NCBI RefSeq assembly: GCF_029889745.1
Contig: NZ_CP123639.1
Location: 2,213,501-2,277,500 of the forward strand
Source of the DNA: Ligilactobacillus faecis
GTDB lineage: Bacteria > Bacillota > Bacilli > Lactobacillales > Lactobacillaceae
DNA length: 64,000 bases
Direction of reading: 5' to 3'
In this document: positions 26,743 to 36,758 of the stretch, piece after piece
Layout: each line of letters opens with the position of its first letter
How positions within the stretch are numbered: position 1 is the first letter of the stretch
The notes under the pieces: model-generated
Database searches by the model: none
What the model was told of the DNA's origin: nothing
Seen by the model: the letters and a program-made list of their open reading frames with translations, nothing else
Position numbers and translations under genes: made by a program

Positions 26743-28029
26743 TTAGACTTGCTTTGCAGAATCTGTCATTTCTTTAACGACTTTTCTGATAGCAATATCA
26801 TGGTTCAACATGTCATCTGAAAGTGCTGAACGTACAGCATTTTCTTCCATACCGTATTGTGCAGCTAAATTCTTGATCTCTTCATTGATCTCTTCTTCTG
26901 AAGCTTTGATATCTTCTTTAGCTACGATAGCTTCAAGGACAAGATTTGTCTTAACGCGCTTTGCAGCTCCGTCTTCAAATTGCTTGTGTAAGTCTTCTTC
27001 AGAAGATCCTGTGATCTTGTAGTACATATCTGCACTGATCCCTTGTTGTTGGAGACCAGCTAAATATTGATCCATTTGACGATGAACGTCTTCTTCGATC
27101 ATTGCTCCTGGGATCTCACCGATCTCAGCATTTTCAACTGCCTTATCGATAACTTCATCTTGAATAGCTTCTTTAGCAGCATTTTGTTTTTGTGTTTCAA
27201 GACGTTCGCGTGTCTTAGCTTTCAATTCAACTAAAGTATCGACTTCTTCGTCAACATCCTTAGCAAATTCATCGTCAAGTTCTGGTAATTCTTTTGTTTT
27301 GACTTCATGGATCGTTGTTTCAAAGACAGCATCTTTACCCTTAAGATCTTCTGCATGGTATTCTTCTGGGAAAGTTACTTTGACTTCAACTGTTTCACCT
27401 GCTTTGTGACCAACTAATTGGTCTTCAAAGCCTGGGATAAATGTGTTTGAACCAAGTTCAAGTGAGTAGTTTTCACCTTTACCACCATCAAAAGCAACAC
27501 CGTCAACTTTACCTTCAAAGTCGATCACAACTGTATCACCATTTTCAGCTGGTTGATCTTCTTTTAAAACTAACTCTGCTTGTTGTTCTTGAAGTTTTTT
27601 GATCTCTGCGTCAACTTCTTCATCTGTAACTTCTGTTGATTGTGCTTTCACTTCAAGATCTTTGTATTGACCAAGTTTAACTTCTGGTTCAACAGTCACT
27701 TTGGCTGTTAAGACCCATGTAGAATCTTTTTCCATTGATTCAACATTGATCTCTGGTTGAGCAACTGGCTTGATATTTGTTTCAGAAACAGCGTTTGCGT
27801 ATGCTTCTGGTAAAACTGCATTCAATGCATCTTGATAAAGTGATTCTTCACCAAACATTTTGTTGAAGATCTGACGAGGAACTTTACCTTTACGGAAGCC
27901 AGGAACATTTAACGTCTTTTTAACACGGTTAAATGCTGTGTCTAAACCTTCCTTGATTTTTGCAGGTTCGATTTCAAAGGTCAACTTACCGTTGTTTGTA
28001 CCTTCTTCTTTTTCCCATTTTACAGACAT
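26743..28029 (-). CDS. tig: Trigger factor
   Basis: A ribosome-bound chaperone with peptidyl-prolyl isomerase activity. The 428-residue protein has the ribosome-docking motif GFRKGKVPR at about 44-52, a central FKBP domain ([20 protein letters not shown]) and a helical C-terminal chaperone domain. GGAGGG precedes the ATG. It lies between tuf and clpX and has a promoter of its own after the tuf terminator. Confidence 0.98.
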   Translation of the reverse strand: MSVKWEKEEGTNNGKLTFEIEPAKIKEGLDTAFNRVKKTLNVPGFRKGKVPRQIFNKMFGEESLYQDALNAVLPEAYANAVSETNIKPVAQPEINVESMEKDSTWVLTAKVTVEPEVKLGQYKDLEVKAQSTEVTDEEVDAEIKKLQEQQAELVLKEDQPAENGDTVVIDFEGKVDGVAFDGGKGENYSLELGSNTFIPGFEDQLVGHKAGETVEVKVTFPEEYHAEDLKGKDAVFETTIHEVKTKELPELDDEFAKDVDEEVDTLVELKAKTRERLETQKQNAAKEAIQDEVIDKAVENAEIGEIPGAMIEEDVHRQMDQYLAGLQQQGISADMYYKITGSSEEDLHKQFEDGAAKRVKTNLVLEAIVAKEDIKASEEEINEEIKNLAAQYGMEENAVRSALSDDMLNHDIAIRKVVKEMTDSAKQV

Positions 28030-28087
28030 TATTTTCCCTCCGAGTAAAATAGTTTCTACAATTTACTGAGTAATTGCATACTAAATA

Positions 28088-28116
28088 ATTTTAACGTAGA
28101 ACATCCTAAATGTAAA
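28088..28116 (-). promoter_or_regulatory. tig promoter
   Basis: TTTACA (28116-28111), a 17-bp spacer and TAAAAT (28093-28088) lie 59 bp upstream of the tig ATG. Confidence 0.7.
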
Positions 28117-28148
28117 TGTTTTATCAAATTAAAAAGGTGTTTTTCAAC

Positions 28149-28182
28149 AAAAAAGACTTGAAGGCGGACCTCCAAGTCTTTC
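28149..28182 (-). terminator. Terminator after tuf
   Basis: AAAGACTTG/CAAGTCTTT with further partial pairing inside the loop is followed by a T run on the minus strand. Confidence 0.88.
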
Positions 28183-28248
28183 TTTCGAAACGATAAAGCA
28201 AAAATCAAGCAAAGCTGATCATTTAAATACCGTTTCAACAATAACATA

Positions 28249-29436
28249 TTAGTCGTCGATTTCAGAAACGACACCAGCACCAACTGTACGGCCACCTTCA
28301 CGAACTGTGAACTTAAGACCTTTTTCGATAGCAACTGGAGCGATCAATTCAACAGAGAATGTTACGTTATCGCCAGGCATAACCATTTCTACACCTTCAG
28401 GCAATTCGATAACACCTGTAACGTCTGTTGTGTGGAAATAGAATTGTGGACGGTAGTTTGAGAAGAATGGTGTATGACGGCCACCTTCTTCTTTTGTCAA
28501 GACGTAAACTTCACCCTTGAATTTCTTGTGTGTTTGGATAGAACCTGGTTTTGCAAGAACTTGACCACGTTCGATTTGTGTACGGTCAACACCACGAAGC
28601 AATGCACCGATGTTATCGCCGGCTTCACCTTCGTCAAGTGTCTTACGGAACATTTCAACACCTGTGACAGTTGTCTTAAGAATATCGTCTTTCAAACCAA
28701 CGATTTCAACTTCGTCACCAACTTTAACAACACCACGGTCGATACGACCAGAAGCAACTGTACCACGACCTGTGATCGTAAATACGTCTTCAACTGGCAT
28801 CAAGAATGGCTTGTCTGTTGGACGTTCTGGTGTTGGGATGTATTCGTCAACTGTATCCATTAATTCAAGGATCTTCTTCTTAGCATCTTCATCATCTTCC
28901 AATGCTTTAAGAGCAGAACCACGGATAACAGGAATGTCATCACCAGGGAAGTCGTATTCGCTCAATAAGTCACGAACTTCCATTTCAACTAAGTCTAACA
29001 ATTCTTCATCGTCAACTAAGTCGCACTTGTTCAAGAATACAACGATGTATTCAACACCAACTTGGCGAGCAAGCAAGATGTGTTCACGAGTTTGTGGCAT
29101 AGGACCATCTGTTGCAGCAACAACTAAGATAGCACCGTCCATTTGAGCAGCACCAGTGATCATGTTTTTAACGTAGTCGGCGTGTCCTGGAGCATCGATG
29201 TGAGCATAGTGACGGCCTTCTGTTTCGTATTCAACGTGTGCTGTGTTGATTGTGATACCACGTTCACGTTCTTCTGGAGCAGCATCGATAGAAGCGTAAT
29301 CTTCAGCTTTAGCTAAACCTTTTTCAGATAAAACCTTTGTGATAGCTGCTGTTAAAGTTGTCTTCCCATGGTCAACGTGTCCAATTGTACCGATGTTTAC
29401 ATGGGGTTTTGTTCTTTCGTAATGTTCTTTTGCCAT
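28249..29436 (-). CDS. tuf: Translation elongation factor Tu
   Basis: EF-Tu carries aminoacyl-tRNA to the ribosome. The 395-residue GTPase has G1 GHVDHGKTT, the effector region [15 protein letters not shown]3 DAPGHADYV and G4 NKCDLVDD, followed by the two beta-barrel domains. The ribosome-binding site is ACAGGAGG. Codon use is clearly biased, and GATC is scarce compared with the surrounding genes, as expected for a very highly expressed gene. Confidence 0.99.
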   Translation of the reverse strand: MAKEHYERTKPHVNIGTIGHVDHGKTTLTAAITKVLSEKGLAKAEDYASIDAAPEERERGITINTAHVEYETEGRHYAHIDAPGHADYVKNMITGAAQMDGAILVVAATDGPMPQTREHILLARQVGVEYIVVFLNKCDLVDDEELLDLVEMEVRDLLSEYDFPGDDIPVIRGSALKALEDDEDAKKKILELMDTVDEYIPTPERPTDKPFLMPVEDVFTITGRGTVASGRIDRGVVKVGDEVEIVGLKDDILKTTVTGVEMFRKTLDEGEAGDNIGALLRGVDRTQIERGQVLAKPGSIQTHKKFKGEVYVLTKEEGGRHTPFFSNYRPQFYFHTTDVTGVIELPEGVEMVMPGDNVTFSVELIAPVAIEKGLKFTVREGGRTVGAGVVSEIDD

Positions 29437-29500
29437 TAATAGAACCTCCTGTAATTTTCAAAGAAAATCTGCAGATCCTGCCGATAATCCTTTAATTTTT

Positions 29501-29529
29501 ATTATACTACTTTCAGTAAAGAATGCCAA
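29501..29529 (-). promoter_or_regulatory. tuf promoter
   Basis: TTGGCA (29529-29524), exactly 17 bp, and TATAAT (29506-29501) form a strong sigma-A promoter 64 bp before the tuf start. Confidence 0.88.
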
Positions 29530-29640
29530 GCAAATTATCAACTGGGTCCTTCCTAAACTGAAAACCTTGAATTATTATATAGCCCTGATTGATTTTTGTA
29601 AATACTAAAATTTATTTTTTTAAAAAAATCTTTATAGCGC

Positions 29641-30522
29641 TTAAATTTCCCAAGCTTGTAAACTTTTCTCAAGTTCAGCAGCAAATTCTTTTTCCTTTTC
29701 ATCCTCATCTGGGCGATCCATTAAAACGCGATAAAGCTTTTCTGGTTCTGGAAAAGGTCGTGTCAATTGCGGATATAATAATTGGAGTTTTAATGTCATT
29801 TCTGCTAAAGCAGCCTCTTTAAGATCAGGGGTGATCGCACTATCTGTAGCTAATAGTTGGGTCAATCGTTGATACATCAAATAATCATTAAGTTCTTTCA
29901 GTGCGGCTGGTATAAACGAACGCACTTCTTTAGTAAATGACAGATACTCTACTTCACGTTCACTACCTAGATAACGCAACTCATCTAAGATCGCTGAGCG
30001 CAATAAAACATGTACATCTGGATCAAGGAGCGGTCCTTGAGAAATTTCCTCAAATTCTTTGATCGTCAACGATTTAGTTTTTTCAAAGACCTCTCTTTGC
30101 CCAATAACATCATTTGCACCTAAATACTTAAACTGCTTTTTGAGTGTTTCGATTTCTTCTTGTGATCTAACTTCTGCTAAAGTTTTTTCAAACTGAACCT
30201 GAAGCCGTTTTGTTTGTGGCTCAGAAAAAAAGGCCTGAACGAGCTCTAATGTCATTTCGATCTTTCTGATCTGTCCTGCCAAGACCATCACTTTAACATA
30301 CTCTAAAAATTTAGCCTCATCTTTTAAGTAATCCGTCACATAATCGTCAGCTATTTGAGCTGCATTATCATATCGTTCAGCTTTTTCTAATGTCTCAAAT
30401 AATAAATAGTTCACTTTAAAAGTTTTCTTAGCTTGATAAGCAGCCATAAAACAATTGATAGCCTCGTCTAGATCACCTTTTTCAAGTGCTGCTAAACCTG
30501 CTTGATAAGTATTTTCTTGCAT
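29641..30522 (-). CDS. Tetratricopeptide-repeat-type protein, function unknown
   Basis: The 293-residue soluble protein starts with TPR-like helices (YQAGLAALEKGDLDEAINCFMAAYQAKK) and continues as an all-helical, acidic protein ending in EFAAELEKSLQAWEI. AAGGGG precedes the ATG. It follows rnjB by 58 bp and may be cotranscribed. The gap contains a stable hairpin. TPR proteins usually serve as interaction scaffolds. No specific partner can be read from the sequence. Confidence 0.85.
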   Translation of the reverse strand: MQENTYQAGLAALEKGDLDEAINCFMAAYQAKKTFKVNYLLFETLEKAERYDNAAQIADDYVTDYLKDEAKFLEYVKVMVLAGQIRKIEMTLELVQAFFSEPQTKRLQVQFEKTLAEVRSQEEIETLKKQFKYLGANDVIGQREVFEKTKSLTIKEFEEISQGPLLDPDVHVLLRSAILDELRYLGSEREVEYLSFTKEVRSFIPAALKELNDYLMYQRLTQLLATDSAITPDLKEAALAEMTLKLQLLYPQLTRPFPEPEKLYRVLMDRPDEDEKEKEFAAELEKSLQAWEI

Positions 30523-30551
30523 TATTCAAAACCCCTTAACTATGATAAATA

Positions 30552-30573
30552 GGACTGCAGTTCCCTACAGCCC
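30552..30573 (-). other. Hairpin with GGAA tetraloop between rnjB and the TPR gene
   Basis: On the minus strand GGGCTGTAG and CTGCAGTCC form nine pairs (two wobbles) closed by GGAA, a GNRA tetraloop. No T run follows in that direction, so it is not a normal terminator. Confidence 0.5.
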
Positions 30574-30580
30574 CATTTTT

Positions 30581-32299
30581 TTATTTATGCGCCTCATCTG
30601 AATTCTTTTTGCGCTTTTTATTATTATGGTTATGATACTGATTGATCTCCATGATCACAGGTAAGATCACTGGATGACGCTTTGTTTGTTCATATAAGAA
30701 GTGATTCAACTGTTCACGGACATCTTGTTTTAGATGACTCCAATCAAATTCTTTATTATCAAGATTATCTTGGACTGTTTTTTTGATGATCTCAGCACTT
30801 TCAGCGATCAAATCACGACTTGTTTTGACATAAACGAATCCTCGCGAGGTGATCTTTGGTTTGTCAATGATCTTCTTTTTCTTTCGGTCGATCGTAACTA
30901 CTGCGATAAAGATCCCATCTTCTGATAAGATCTTCCGATCGCGCAAGACGATATTTCCGATATCGCCAACTCCGATCCCATCGATCATTGTATTACCAAC
31001 TTCGACCGAAGATGCAACTAGCATCTTATCATGGGTATATTCGACCACATCTCCTTTATCAAGAAGAATAATATTTTCGGCCGAGATCCCAACTTCTTTT
31101 GCACTGCGCGCATTAGCCGCTAAGAGGCGATACTCTCCTTGAACAGGGATCACATAGCGTGGTTTTAAAAGATTCATCATCAACTGAAGATCATTTTTGC
31201 TTGCATGTCCTGAAGAATTTAATTCATCTGAGATCGATTTGACATCTGCGCCAGAGCGATAGATCATATCGCGCGTTTTAGCAACATTTGTTTCCATCGC
31301 ATGCGATGGTGTCGTTGTGATAAAGACTAGATCGCCTTCATGTAAAGAGACAAAACGATGGCGCTTCAAAGCCATTTTTTGAAGTGACTTCAAGGGTTCA
31401 CCTGAGCGTCCGGCTTCTAAGACAACGATCTGATCATCAGCATAGCGATCGATATCTTTGATCGGGATCAAAATATCATCACTTGGCAAATGAAGTTTGT
31501 TTAACTTCATCGCTGTACGTACGATCTTTTCAACATCGTGTCCTGTTAAGGCAACTTTACGATCATTAGCATAAGCCGCATTCAAAACTTGTTGAACACG
31601 TGCAATATTAGACGCAACGCAGGCAACGATGATCCGGCCATTTCGATATTCAAAAGTCTCACTGATAAAATCATAGATCTCTCGTTCATTAACAGTCTCA
31701 TTAGGATTTTCAGCATTTGCCGAATCGCTCAATAATGCTAAAACACCTTCATTTCCTAATTCAGCCAAACGAGCTAGATCTGTTTGATATTGCACTGTTG
31801 CTGTTTGATCAAACTTAAAATCACCAGTATAGACGATCGTTCCTTCATCAGTCTTTAATGCGACCCCTAAACTTTCTGGGATCGAGTGAGTCGTTTTGAA
31901 AAATGAAACTGTTGCACTCGGAAAATCGATCTCGGTTTTCTCATCAATAACATGAAAATCTTTGAATTTCTTAGCAACTTCTTCATTTTCACAAGCGATC
32001 TTAGCTAATGCGATCGTTAATTCAGAACCAAAAACTGGTACATCAAATTCACTTACAAAATAAGGTAAAGCCCCGATCGCATCGGCGTGACCGTGTGTCA
32101 AAAAGACCCCCACGATCCGGCGTGCGTTTTGACGTAAATATTCAAAATTAGGGATCACGATATCGATACCTAGCAACTCATTTTCTGGGTACTTCAAACC
32201 ACAATCTAAAATATAGATATCTTCATCCACTTCGACGGCGTACATATTTTTAGCATTTTCACGTACACCACCAAGTGAAATGATTTTTATCTCACTCAT
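30581..32299 (-). CDS. rnjB: Ribonuclease J2
   Basis: A metallo-beta-lactamase/beta-CASP ribonuclease that pairs with RNase J1 in mRNA turnover and rRNA processing. The 572-residue protein has motif I THGHADAIGA, where J1 has HGHEDHIG, so the third metal-ligand His is replaced by Ala. This fits J2 as the less active, structural partner. The beta-CASP region and the C-terminal domain (DIGNIVLRDRKILSEDGIF) are complete. A long leader with its own promoter precedes it. Confidence 0.93.
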   Translation of the reverse strand: MSEIKIISLGGVRENAKNMYAVEVDEDIYILDCGLKYPENELLGIDIVIPNFEYLRQNARRIVGVFLTHGHADAIGALPYFVSEFDVPVFGSELTIALAKIACENEEVAKKFKDFHVIDEKTEIDFPSATVSFFKTTHSIPESLGVALKTDEGTIVYTGDFKFDQTATVQYQTDLARLAELGNEGVLALLSDSANAENPNETVNEREIYDFISETFEYRNGRIIVACVASNIARVQQVLNAAYANDRKVALTGHDVEKIVRTAMKLNKLHLPSDDILIPIKDIDRYADDQIVVLEAGRSGEPLKSLQKMALKRHRFVSLHEGDLVFITTTPSHAMETNVAKTRDMIYRSGADVKSISDELNSSGHASKNDLQLMMNLLKPRYVIPVQGEYRLLAANARSAKEVGISAENIILLDKGDVVEYTHDKMLVASSVEVGNTMIDGIGVGDIGNIVLRDRKILSEDGIFIAVVTIDRKKKKIIDKPKITSRGFVYVKTSRDLIAESAEIIKKTVQDNLDNKEFDWSHLKQDVREQLNHFLYEQTKRHPVILPVIMEINQYHNHNNKKRKKNSDEAHK

Positions 32300-32606
32300 A
32301 TTTTCACCTCGGTTTTAAAATTTTTATCTGATAATATCTTTAAATCGACGCAATAAACACTCTCACCTAAGAAAGGATCATACCTTTGCGTCAAATAATT
32401 CCTTATCCTGATGTATATAAATAGCTAAGGGACTATAAAAATATCCTATCGTCATTAGATCCAGGTCCAAAAGACCTATCAACATAAAATTATATCACAA
32501 AACCGTACAGACTTGAACTACTCTCACTTAGCTAAGTTCCTAGCCCGCACACACAAAAATATGTAAAAAAAAGCAACGAGACTAGATCTCGTTGCTAAAA
32601 AAACTA
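32300..32606 (-). promoter_or_regulatory. rnjB leader and promoter region (307 bp)
   Basis: No gene is seen here. An extended -10 TGATATAAT (TATAAT 32494-32489) with TTCAAG 17 bp upstream would start a leader of about 180 nt. Within it GACGCAA pairs with TTGCGTC across 33 nt, enclosing AAAGG/CCTTT, and a short AGGTC/GACCT hairpin lies near the 5' end. The rpsO terminator occupies 32565-32600. Autocontrol of rnjB through the leader is possible but unproven. Confidence 0.5.
32565..32600 (-). terminator. Terminator after rpsO
   Basis: AGCAACGAG/CTCGTTGCT with a 7-nt loop, flanked by A and T runs on the minus strand. Confidence 0.88.
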
Positions 32607-32876
32607 TTAACGACGCAAGCCTAAGCTCTTGATCAATTCACGGTAACGTTGAACATCTTTGTTACGTAAGTATGCTAACAAGTTACGACGGTGACCGATC
32701 TTCTTCATCAAACCACGTTGTGAAGCAAAGTCTTTTTTATGGTTACGAACATGTTCGTTAAGTTCGTTGATATCTGCCGTCAAAACAGCGATTTGCACTT
32801 CAGCAGAACCTGTATCGCCTTCATGACGTGCATATTTTTTCATGATCTCGTTTTTCTTTTCGTTTGAAATAGCCAT
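32607..32876 (-). CDS. rpsO: 30S ribosomal protein S15
   Basis: S15 binds the central domain three-way junction of 16S rRNA early in 30S assembly. I start at ATG 32876 (89 residues, the family length), preceded by AAAGGTGG. The longer in-frame start lies in the leader. Signature residues are [25 protein letters not shown] and [12 protein letters not shown]. Monocistronic. Confidence 0.98.
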   Translation of the reverse strand: MAISNEKKNEIMKKYARHEGDTGSAEVQIAVLTADINELNEHVRNHKKDFASQRGLMKKIGHRRNLLAYLRNKDVQRYRELIKSLGLRR

Positions 32877-32906
32877 TATTGTATTTCCACCTTTCAAAAA
32901 ATGCTG

Positions 32907-32955
32907 CCCAAAGACCGAGTAAGTCGTCGGTGTCGTCGCCAAACTAAGTCTTGGG
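32907..32955 (-). promoter_or_regulatory. rpsO leader stem, possible S15 autoregulatory site
   Basis: CCCAAGAC (32955-32948) pairs with GTCTTTGGG (32915-32907) with one bulged base. It encloses about 32 nt with repeated GACGAC motifs and ends about 31 nt before the ATG. S15 represses its own translation through leader structures in several bacteria. Placing this leader in that group is an inference. Confidence 0.4.
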
Positions 32956-33059
32956 TCTGGTACATCCGTACTCTATATAATCTACTAAATTTTAAATAAA
33001 AAAGCAAGTTAAAAATTCTGTGTCAAGGAAAATTTCTTGACATCATTTTTATTTTTTTA

Positions 33060-33088
33060 TTGCATTGTTCAAAGCGCTCTTGTATAAT
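33060..33088 (+). promoter_or_regulatory. rpsT promoter
   Basis: TTGCAT (33060-33065), a 17-bp spacer and TATAAT (33083-33088), 60 bp upstream of the rpsT ATG. Confidence 0.85.
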
Positions 33089-33147
33089 GGGGTATGTTGA
33101 AAAATTAGATGATACCGTTACGGATCATGCAGGTGGAGGTGACTATT

Positions 33148-33402
33148 ATGCCAATTATCAAATCCGCAATCGAACGTGTTAAAACAAACGAAAAAGCTAA
33201 TGCTCGTAATTCTGCTGAATTGAGCAAGATGCGTACAGCAATCAAAAAATTTGAAAAAGCTAAAACTGCTGGTGCTGACAACGTTGAAACACTTTACCGT
33301 GAAGCTGTTTCTGCTGTTGATCGTGCACACTCAAAAGGCTTGATCAAAGCTAACAAAGCTGCTCGTGATAAGTCACGCATGGCCGCACGCTTAGCTAAGT
33401 AA
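33148..33402 (+). CDS. rpsT: 30S ribosomal protein S20
   Basis: S20 is a helical primary binder of 16S rRNA. The start at ATG 33148 (84 residues, [21 protein letters not shown]) follows a strong GGTGGAGGTG site. An earlier in-frame ATG at 33109 lies in the leader. The protein is rich in Ala, Lys and Arg and ends in RMAARLAK. It is divergent from rpsO and convergent with holA. Confidence 0.97.
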   Translation: MPIIKSAIERVKTNEKANARNSAELSKMRTAIKKFEKAKTAGADNVETLYREAVSAVDRAHSKGLIKANKAARDKSRMAARLAK

Positions 33403-33403
33403 T

Positions 33404-33437
33404 AAAAAGAGGTAGGCAAAAACCTACCTCTTTTTTA
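33404..33437. terminator. Bidirectional terminator between rpsT and holA
   Basis: AAAAGAGGTAGG and CCTACCTCTTTT form a near-perfect stem with A and T runs on both sides. It overlaps the end of holA. Confidence 0.9.
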
Positions 33438-34463
33438 TGCTCTTTTTTGTGTAAAATTCAACATGAAAAGTTGAAATAACAATTCCGGATCTTGCGAAGA
33501 GCCTTTGAGCCGTTCTTCAATATGGATCAAACCCAAATAAGCATCTTTTAGATCTTCACGTTTGAAAAAGCGCGTCTTTTGTAAAGCTAACTTGACTCGA
33601 TACGGGTGGACCTTTAATGTGCTCGCGATATTCCCTTGTGCATAGCCATGGCGTTTCAACACTTCAACTTGCAAAAGGAGCCGAAATTGCCCCTCCAAGA
33701 TCGCATTGATCTTTAGCGGCTCTTCTTTTTGTTGTAACAGATCATGATATAATTCAAGCGCCTTAGCTGTCTTTCTTCTTAAAACTAAGTCAACTAGATC
33801 AAAGACATTTTGTTCTAAAGAACGCGAGACCATTAAAGTCACAAGCTGCTCTGTGATCTTCTTTTCTTCTTTAGCAGCCAATAACAATTTTGGTAACTCA
33901 CTTGCGACCATCGTCAAATTAGCATCTGTTCTTTGTAGCAAGATCTCTAAAGCTGTCGGCTCGATCGTATAACCTTTAGCTTTTAGGTCGTCTAAGATCG
34001 TTTTGCGAACTGCAGCTTCATTTAGCGGACTGTTATCAACTACGACTGCCTTTTGCTTTAATTGCTTGACTGCTTTTTTTCTCTCATCTAATTTAGCGTA
34101 TGGTGCTAAAATAACTAGCGTTGTCGTTGGCTCTGGGTCATCCAAATAAGCGCTCAATTCATTTGTATCATGCTCGATCTTTACTTTCTTGTTTTCACCT
34201 GTTAGAAAATAAGGCCGCGTGATAAAAACTAAACGTTTATCACCAAAAAAAGGCACCGACATTGCATCGGCGATCGCATTGGCCAATGACACATCTTCCA
34301 TATCATAGATCCCTACATTAAATTCACGTTCTTCTTCTGGAAAGTTAGCTAATAATTTTTGTTTGATCTTTTCAGCATTGACTTGTTCTTCACCTAAAAT
34401 TAGATAAACTGGGGCCAATTGATCATTTTCAATATCCTTTAAGACCTTATCTACTGTTATCAT
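33435..34463 (-). CDS. holA: DNA polymerase III, delta subunit
   Basis: Delta opens the beta clamp within the clamp loader. The 342-residue protein has the N-terminal NTPase-like fold (PVYLILGEEQVNAEKIKQKLL), a middle domain and the helical C-terminal collar (LLFQLFMLNFTQKRA). I prefer ATG 34463, with a TTG at 34472 as an alternative. The Shine-Dalgarno AAGGGA lies about 29 nt upstream of the ATG, with a small hairpin between. It follows comEC, as in Bacillus (comEC-yqeN order). Confidence 0.92.
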   Translation of the reverse strand: MITVDKVLKDIENDQLAPVYLILGEEQVNAEKIKQKLLANFPEEEREFNVGIYDMEDVSLANAIADAMSVPFFGDKRLVFITRPYFLTGENKKVKIEHDTNELSAYLDDPEPTTTLVILAPYAKLDERKKAVKQLKQKAVVVDNSPLNEAAVRKTILDDLKAKGYTIEPTALEILLQRTDANLTMVASELPKLLLAAKEEKKITEQLVTLMVSRSLEQNVFDLVDLVLRRKTAKALELYHDLLQQKEEPLKINAILEGQFRLLLQVEVLKRHGYAQGNIASTLKVHPYRVKLALQKTRFFKREDLKDAYLGLIHIEERLKGSSQDPELLFQLFMLNFTQKRA

Positions 34464-34473
34464 TTTAATCAAC

Positions 34474-34495
34474 GTAGCGCTACGGCTACTTGTCC
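34474..34495 (-). promoter_or_regulatory. Minimal split ribosome-binding site candidate before holA
   Basis: On the minus strand AGAAGGGA, then CAA, then GTAGC-CGTAGC-GCTAC (a 5-bp hairpin), then ten bases, then the ATG. The 3-nt gap before the stem and the 10-nt gap after it are the same as in the longer leaders of truB and mvaS. There is no upstream pseudoknot partner. Confidence 0.45.
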
Positions 34496-34516
34496 CTTCT
34501 TTCTACATTAAATACG

Positions 34517-36758
34517 TTACTGGCTTATTTGTTTGAAATACCACACTTTGACTTGACCAGCCTCTTTTTTTAATTTGATCATCCCATCACGAGCAGTTAA
34601 AAGATATGGAATCTTTTGGTGCGCCAAAGTCTTTAACGTCAACGGATCTGGGTGACCATAGCGATTATTTCGTCCAGCGGATATGACCGCAAGCTGTGGC
34701 TTGATCTTTTGGACAAATGTGGGATCGCTAGCCGTCTTACTGCCATGATGACCTGTTTTTAAAATGTCGACATGCAAATTGGGATATTTTGCTAAAACTT
34801 TTAGCTCATTTGTGCGATCAAGATCTCCAGTAAACAGACATTGCATATCCCCAAAAGCTAACCATAGTACGAGCGAATCTGCATTTGTTCCCTGACCTGC
34901 TCGAAAAGGATGAAGTAATTTTAAATCAGGATCATTAAAACTATTCTTATCTGTTACAGGTAAAACATCTTGCTGACGATTAGCCGAGTGAGCTAAGCGT
35001 CGCTTAAAACTCGGGAGCTTTTCCATCCCAGCAGGCACAATGATTTTTTTGATCTTTATTACTTTGCTTAAACTTGGAAAATTTCCAACATGGTCTGCAT
35101 CTTGATGCGTTAAGTAGAGTCGGTCGATCTGCGCGATCCCCTTACTTAGTAAATAATTGGCCACGATCGTTTCGCCACTTGTCACTTCATGGCGCTTTTT
35201 TTGCCAGTCTTTTTGTTTAAAATGGACTTTTCCACCTGTATCGATCAATACAACTTCATTTTTAGCAAGTCGATCGATCAAAGTACAGTCTCCTTGACCA
35301 ACATCAAAGTAAACCACTTCATCTGTAAGTGGAAAATGGATCACCAAAAAACACAAGAGATATGTTCCTGCTAACAGCCAATAGTAGCGCATTTTTTTAC
35401 GACTTATCTGGATATAAAAAAGCGCGCCGAGCCAAAAAACCACAAGCCAGAGAGGTGGTTTTCCAAAAACAACTGTTCCTGGGATCTTTGCTAAAAAGCT
35501 AAAAAAATCGGAGAACAACTGCAAAACTAAAGCTAGATCTCGACTAAAGAGTGGCACAAAGACACCTACAAGAGTCAAAGGTAATAATAAATATTCAAAC
35601 AAAGGTGTGACTAAAAAAGCATAAAAAGCTGTCCAGACATTCCATTGATAAGTCGTATATAAAACAAGTGGCAAACTAAATAAATTCAATTTGACATTCA
35701 ATTTAAAATTTGATCTTGATTTTTCAAATAACAACACTAACGTCAATAAATAGCTTAAACTTGCACCTAGATCGGTCAATAACAAAGGTGACCAAAAAAG
35801 CTCACCTAATAAAACTAGCCCCCAGATCGTTAAGCTATCAAACTTTTTGCCTAACACATCTACCTAAAATAAGTATCCAATTCATCAAAACGGCTCTTAC
35901 TAAGCTAAAAGATCCACCTCCTAAAAAGCCATAAAATGGTAAACAAAATAATAACATGAGATCTCTGCTTCTTTCAGAGCAAATTCTTTTCGTTACCACT
36001 CTAAAAAAGGTGATCAAGTAAAAGACGTGCATCCCCGATAAACTAAATAAATATAATATCCCTGTCTGTTTTAAAGCCTCCAACGTCTCTAAAAAGCTCA
36101 CTTCGTGGATCCCTAAAAATAATGCTTCGCCGTATTCAGCTAATGGTTTAGGTAAAGTTTTGAGATGCAGCACCATTTCTTGGCGAAGTTGATGCACCCA
36201 GATCAAAAAATATTGTTTTAACGGTAATGAGACTTGGACTTTCTGCCACTCAGACACTTTAAAGCGAGTAAATATTTTGCGAGCATAGTAGTGAGAACGT
36301 TGATCGAATTGATTTTCATTTGTCGGACTTTCAAATTTTGATTCTATCCCCTTACTTCGCCAAACTATCGCCTGTTGAGCATTTAAAAATGCACGTTTTT
36401 CTTGATAAGAATGCAAATAGGTCGTTACTAATAGCTTTTTTCCACTTTGAAGGTCAAATGCTTCCGTTTGAAAACTTGCACCATCGATCTTAACTTTATC
36501 AGGATAGATCAAAAGATAATGGATCGCTTTAGTTGCTAGTGGTTCTTTGATAATTTGACCAAAAAGAAGCATTCGCCCATAAAAAATCATCATTAAACCT
36601 ACAACAACGGCACTCACTTTAAAACAACGACCAAAAAAGAGGCGTAAAGCTAACAAAAGCAAACAAATGATCCAAACTAAAGTTGGTTTGAAAACTAAAA
36701 AACTTAAACAACTGACTCCAACAACTGCTAACAAGATCGTTGCCCGAAAGATCGTCAC
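34517..36758 (-). pseudogene. comEC: comEC, DNA-uptake channel, split by a frameshift
   Basis: Two overlapping frames together cover a normal ComEC. Residues 1-306 (36758-35838) hold the N-terminal membrane and OB-like part and end ILILGRCVRQKV. Then 446 residues (35857-34517) continue KFDSLTIWG and include the C-terminal metallo-beta-lactamase domain (LTHQDADHVGN, KTGHHGSKTASD). Removing one A from the A5 run at 35844-35848 joins them as RQKFDSLT. ComEC forms the inner-membrane pore for transforming DNA. A single-base insertion, or a sequencing error, explains the break. Confidence 0.9.

Noticed and set aside
28610-29146. Plus-strand frame of 178 codons opposite tuf
   Set aside because: It is a shadow produced by biased tuf codons. 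No ribosome-binding site or domain.
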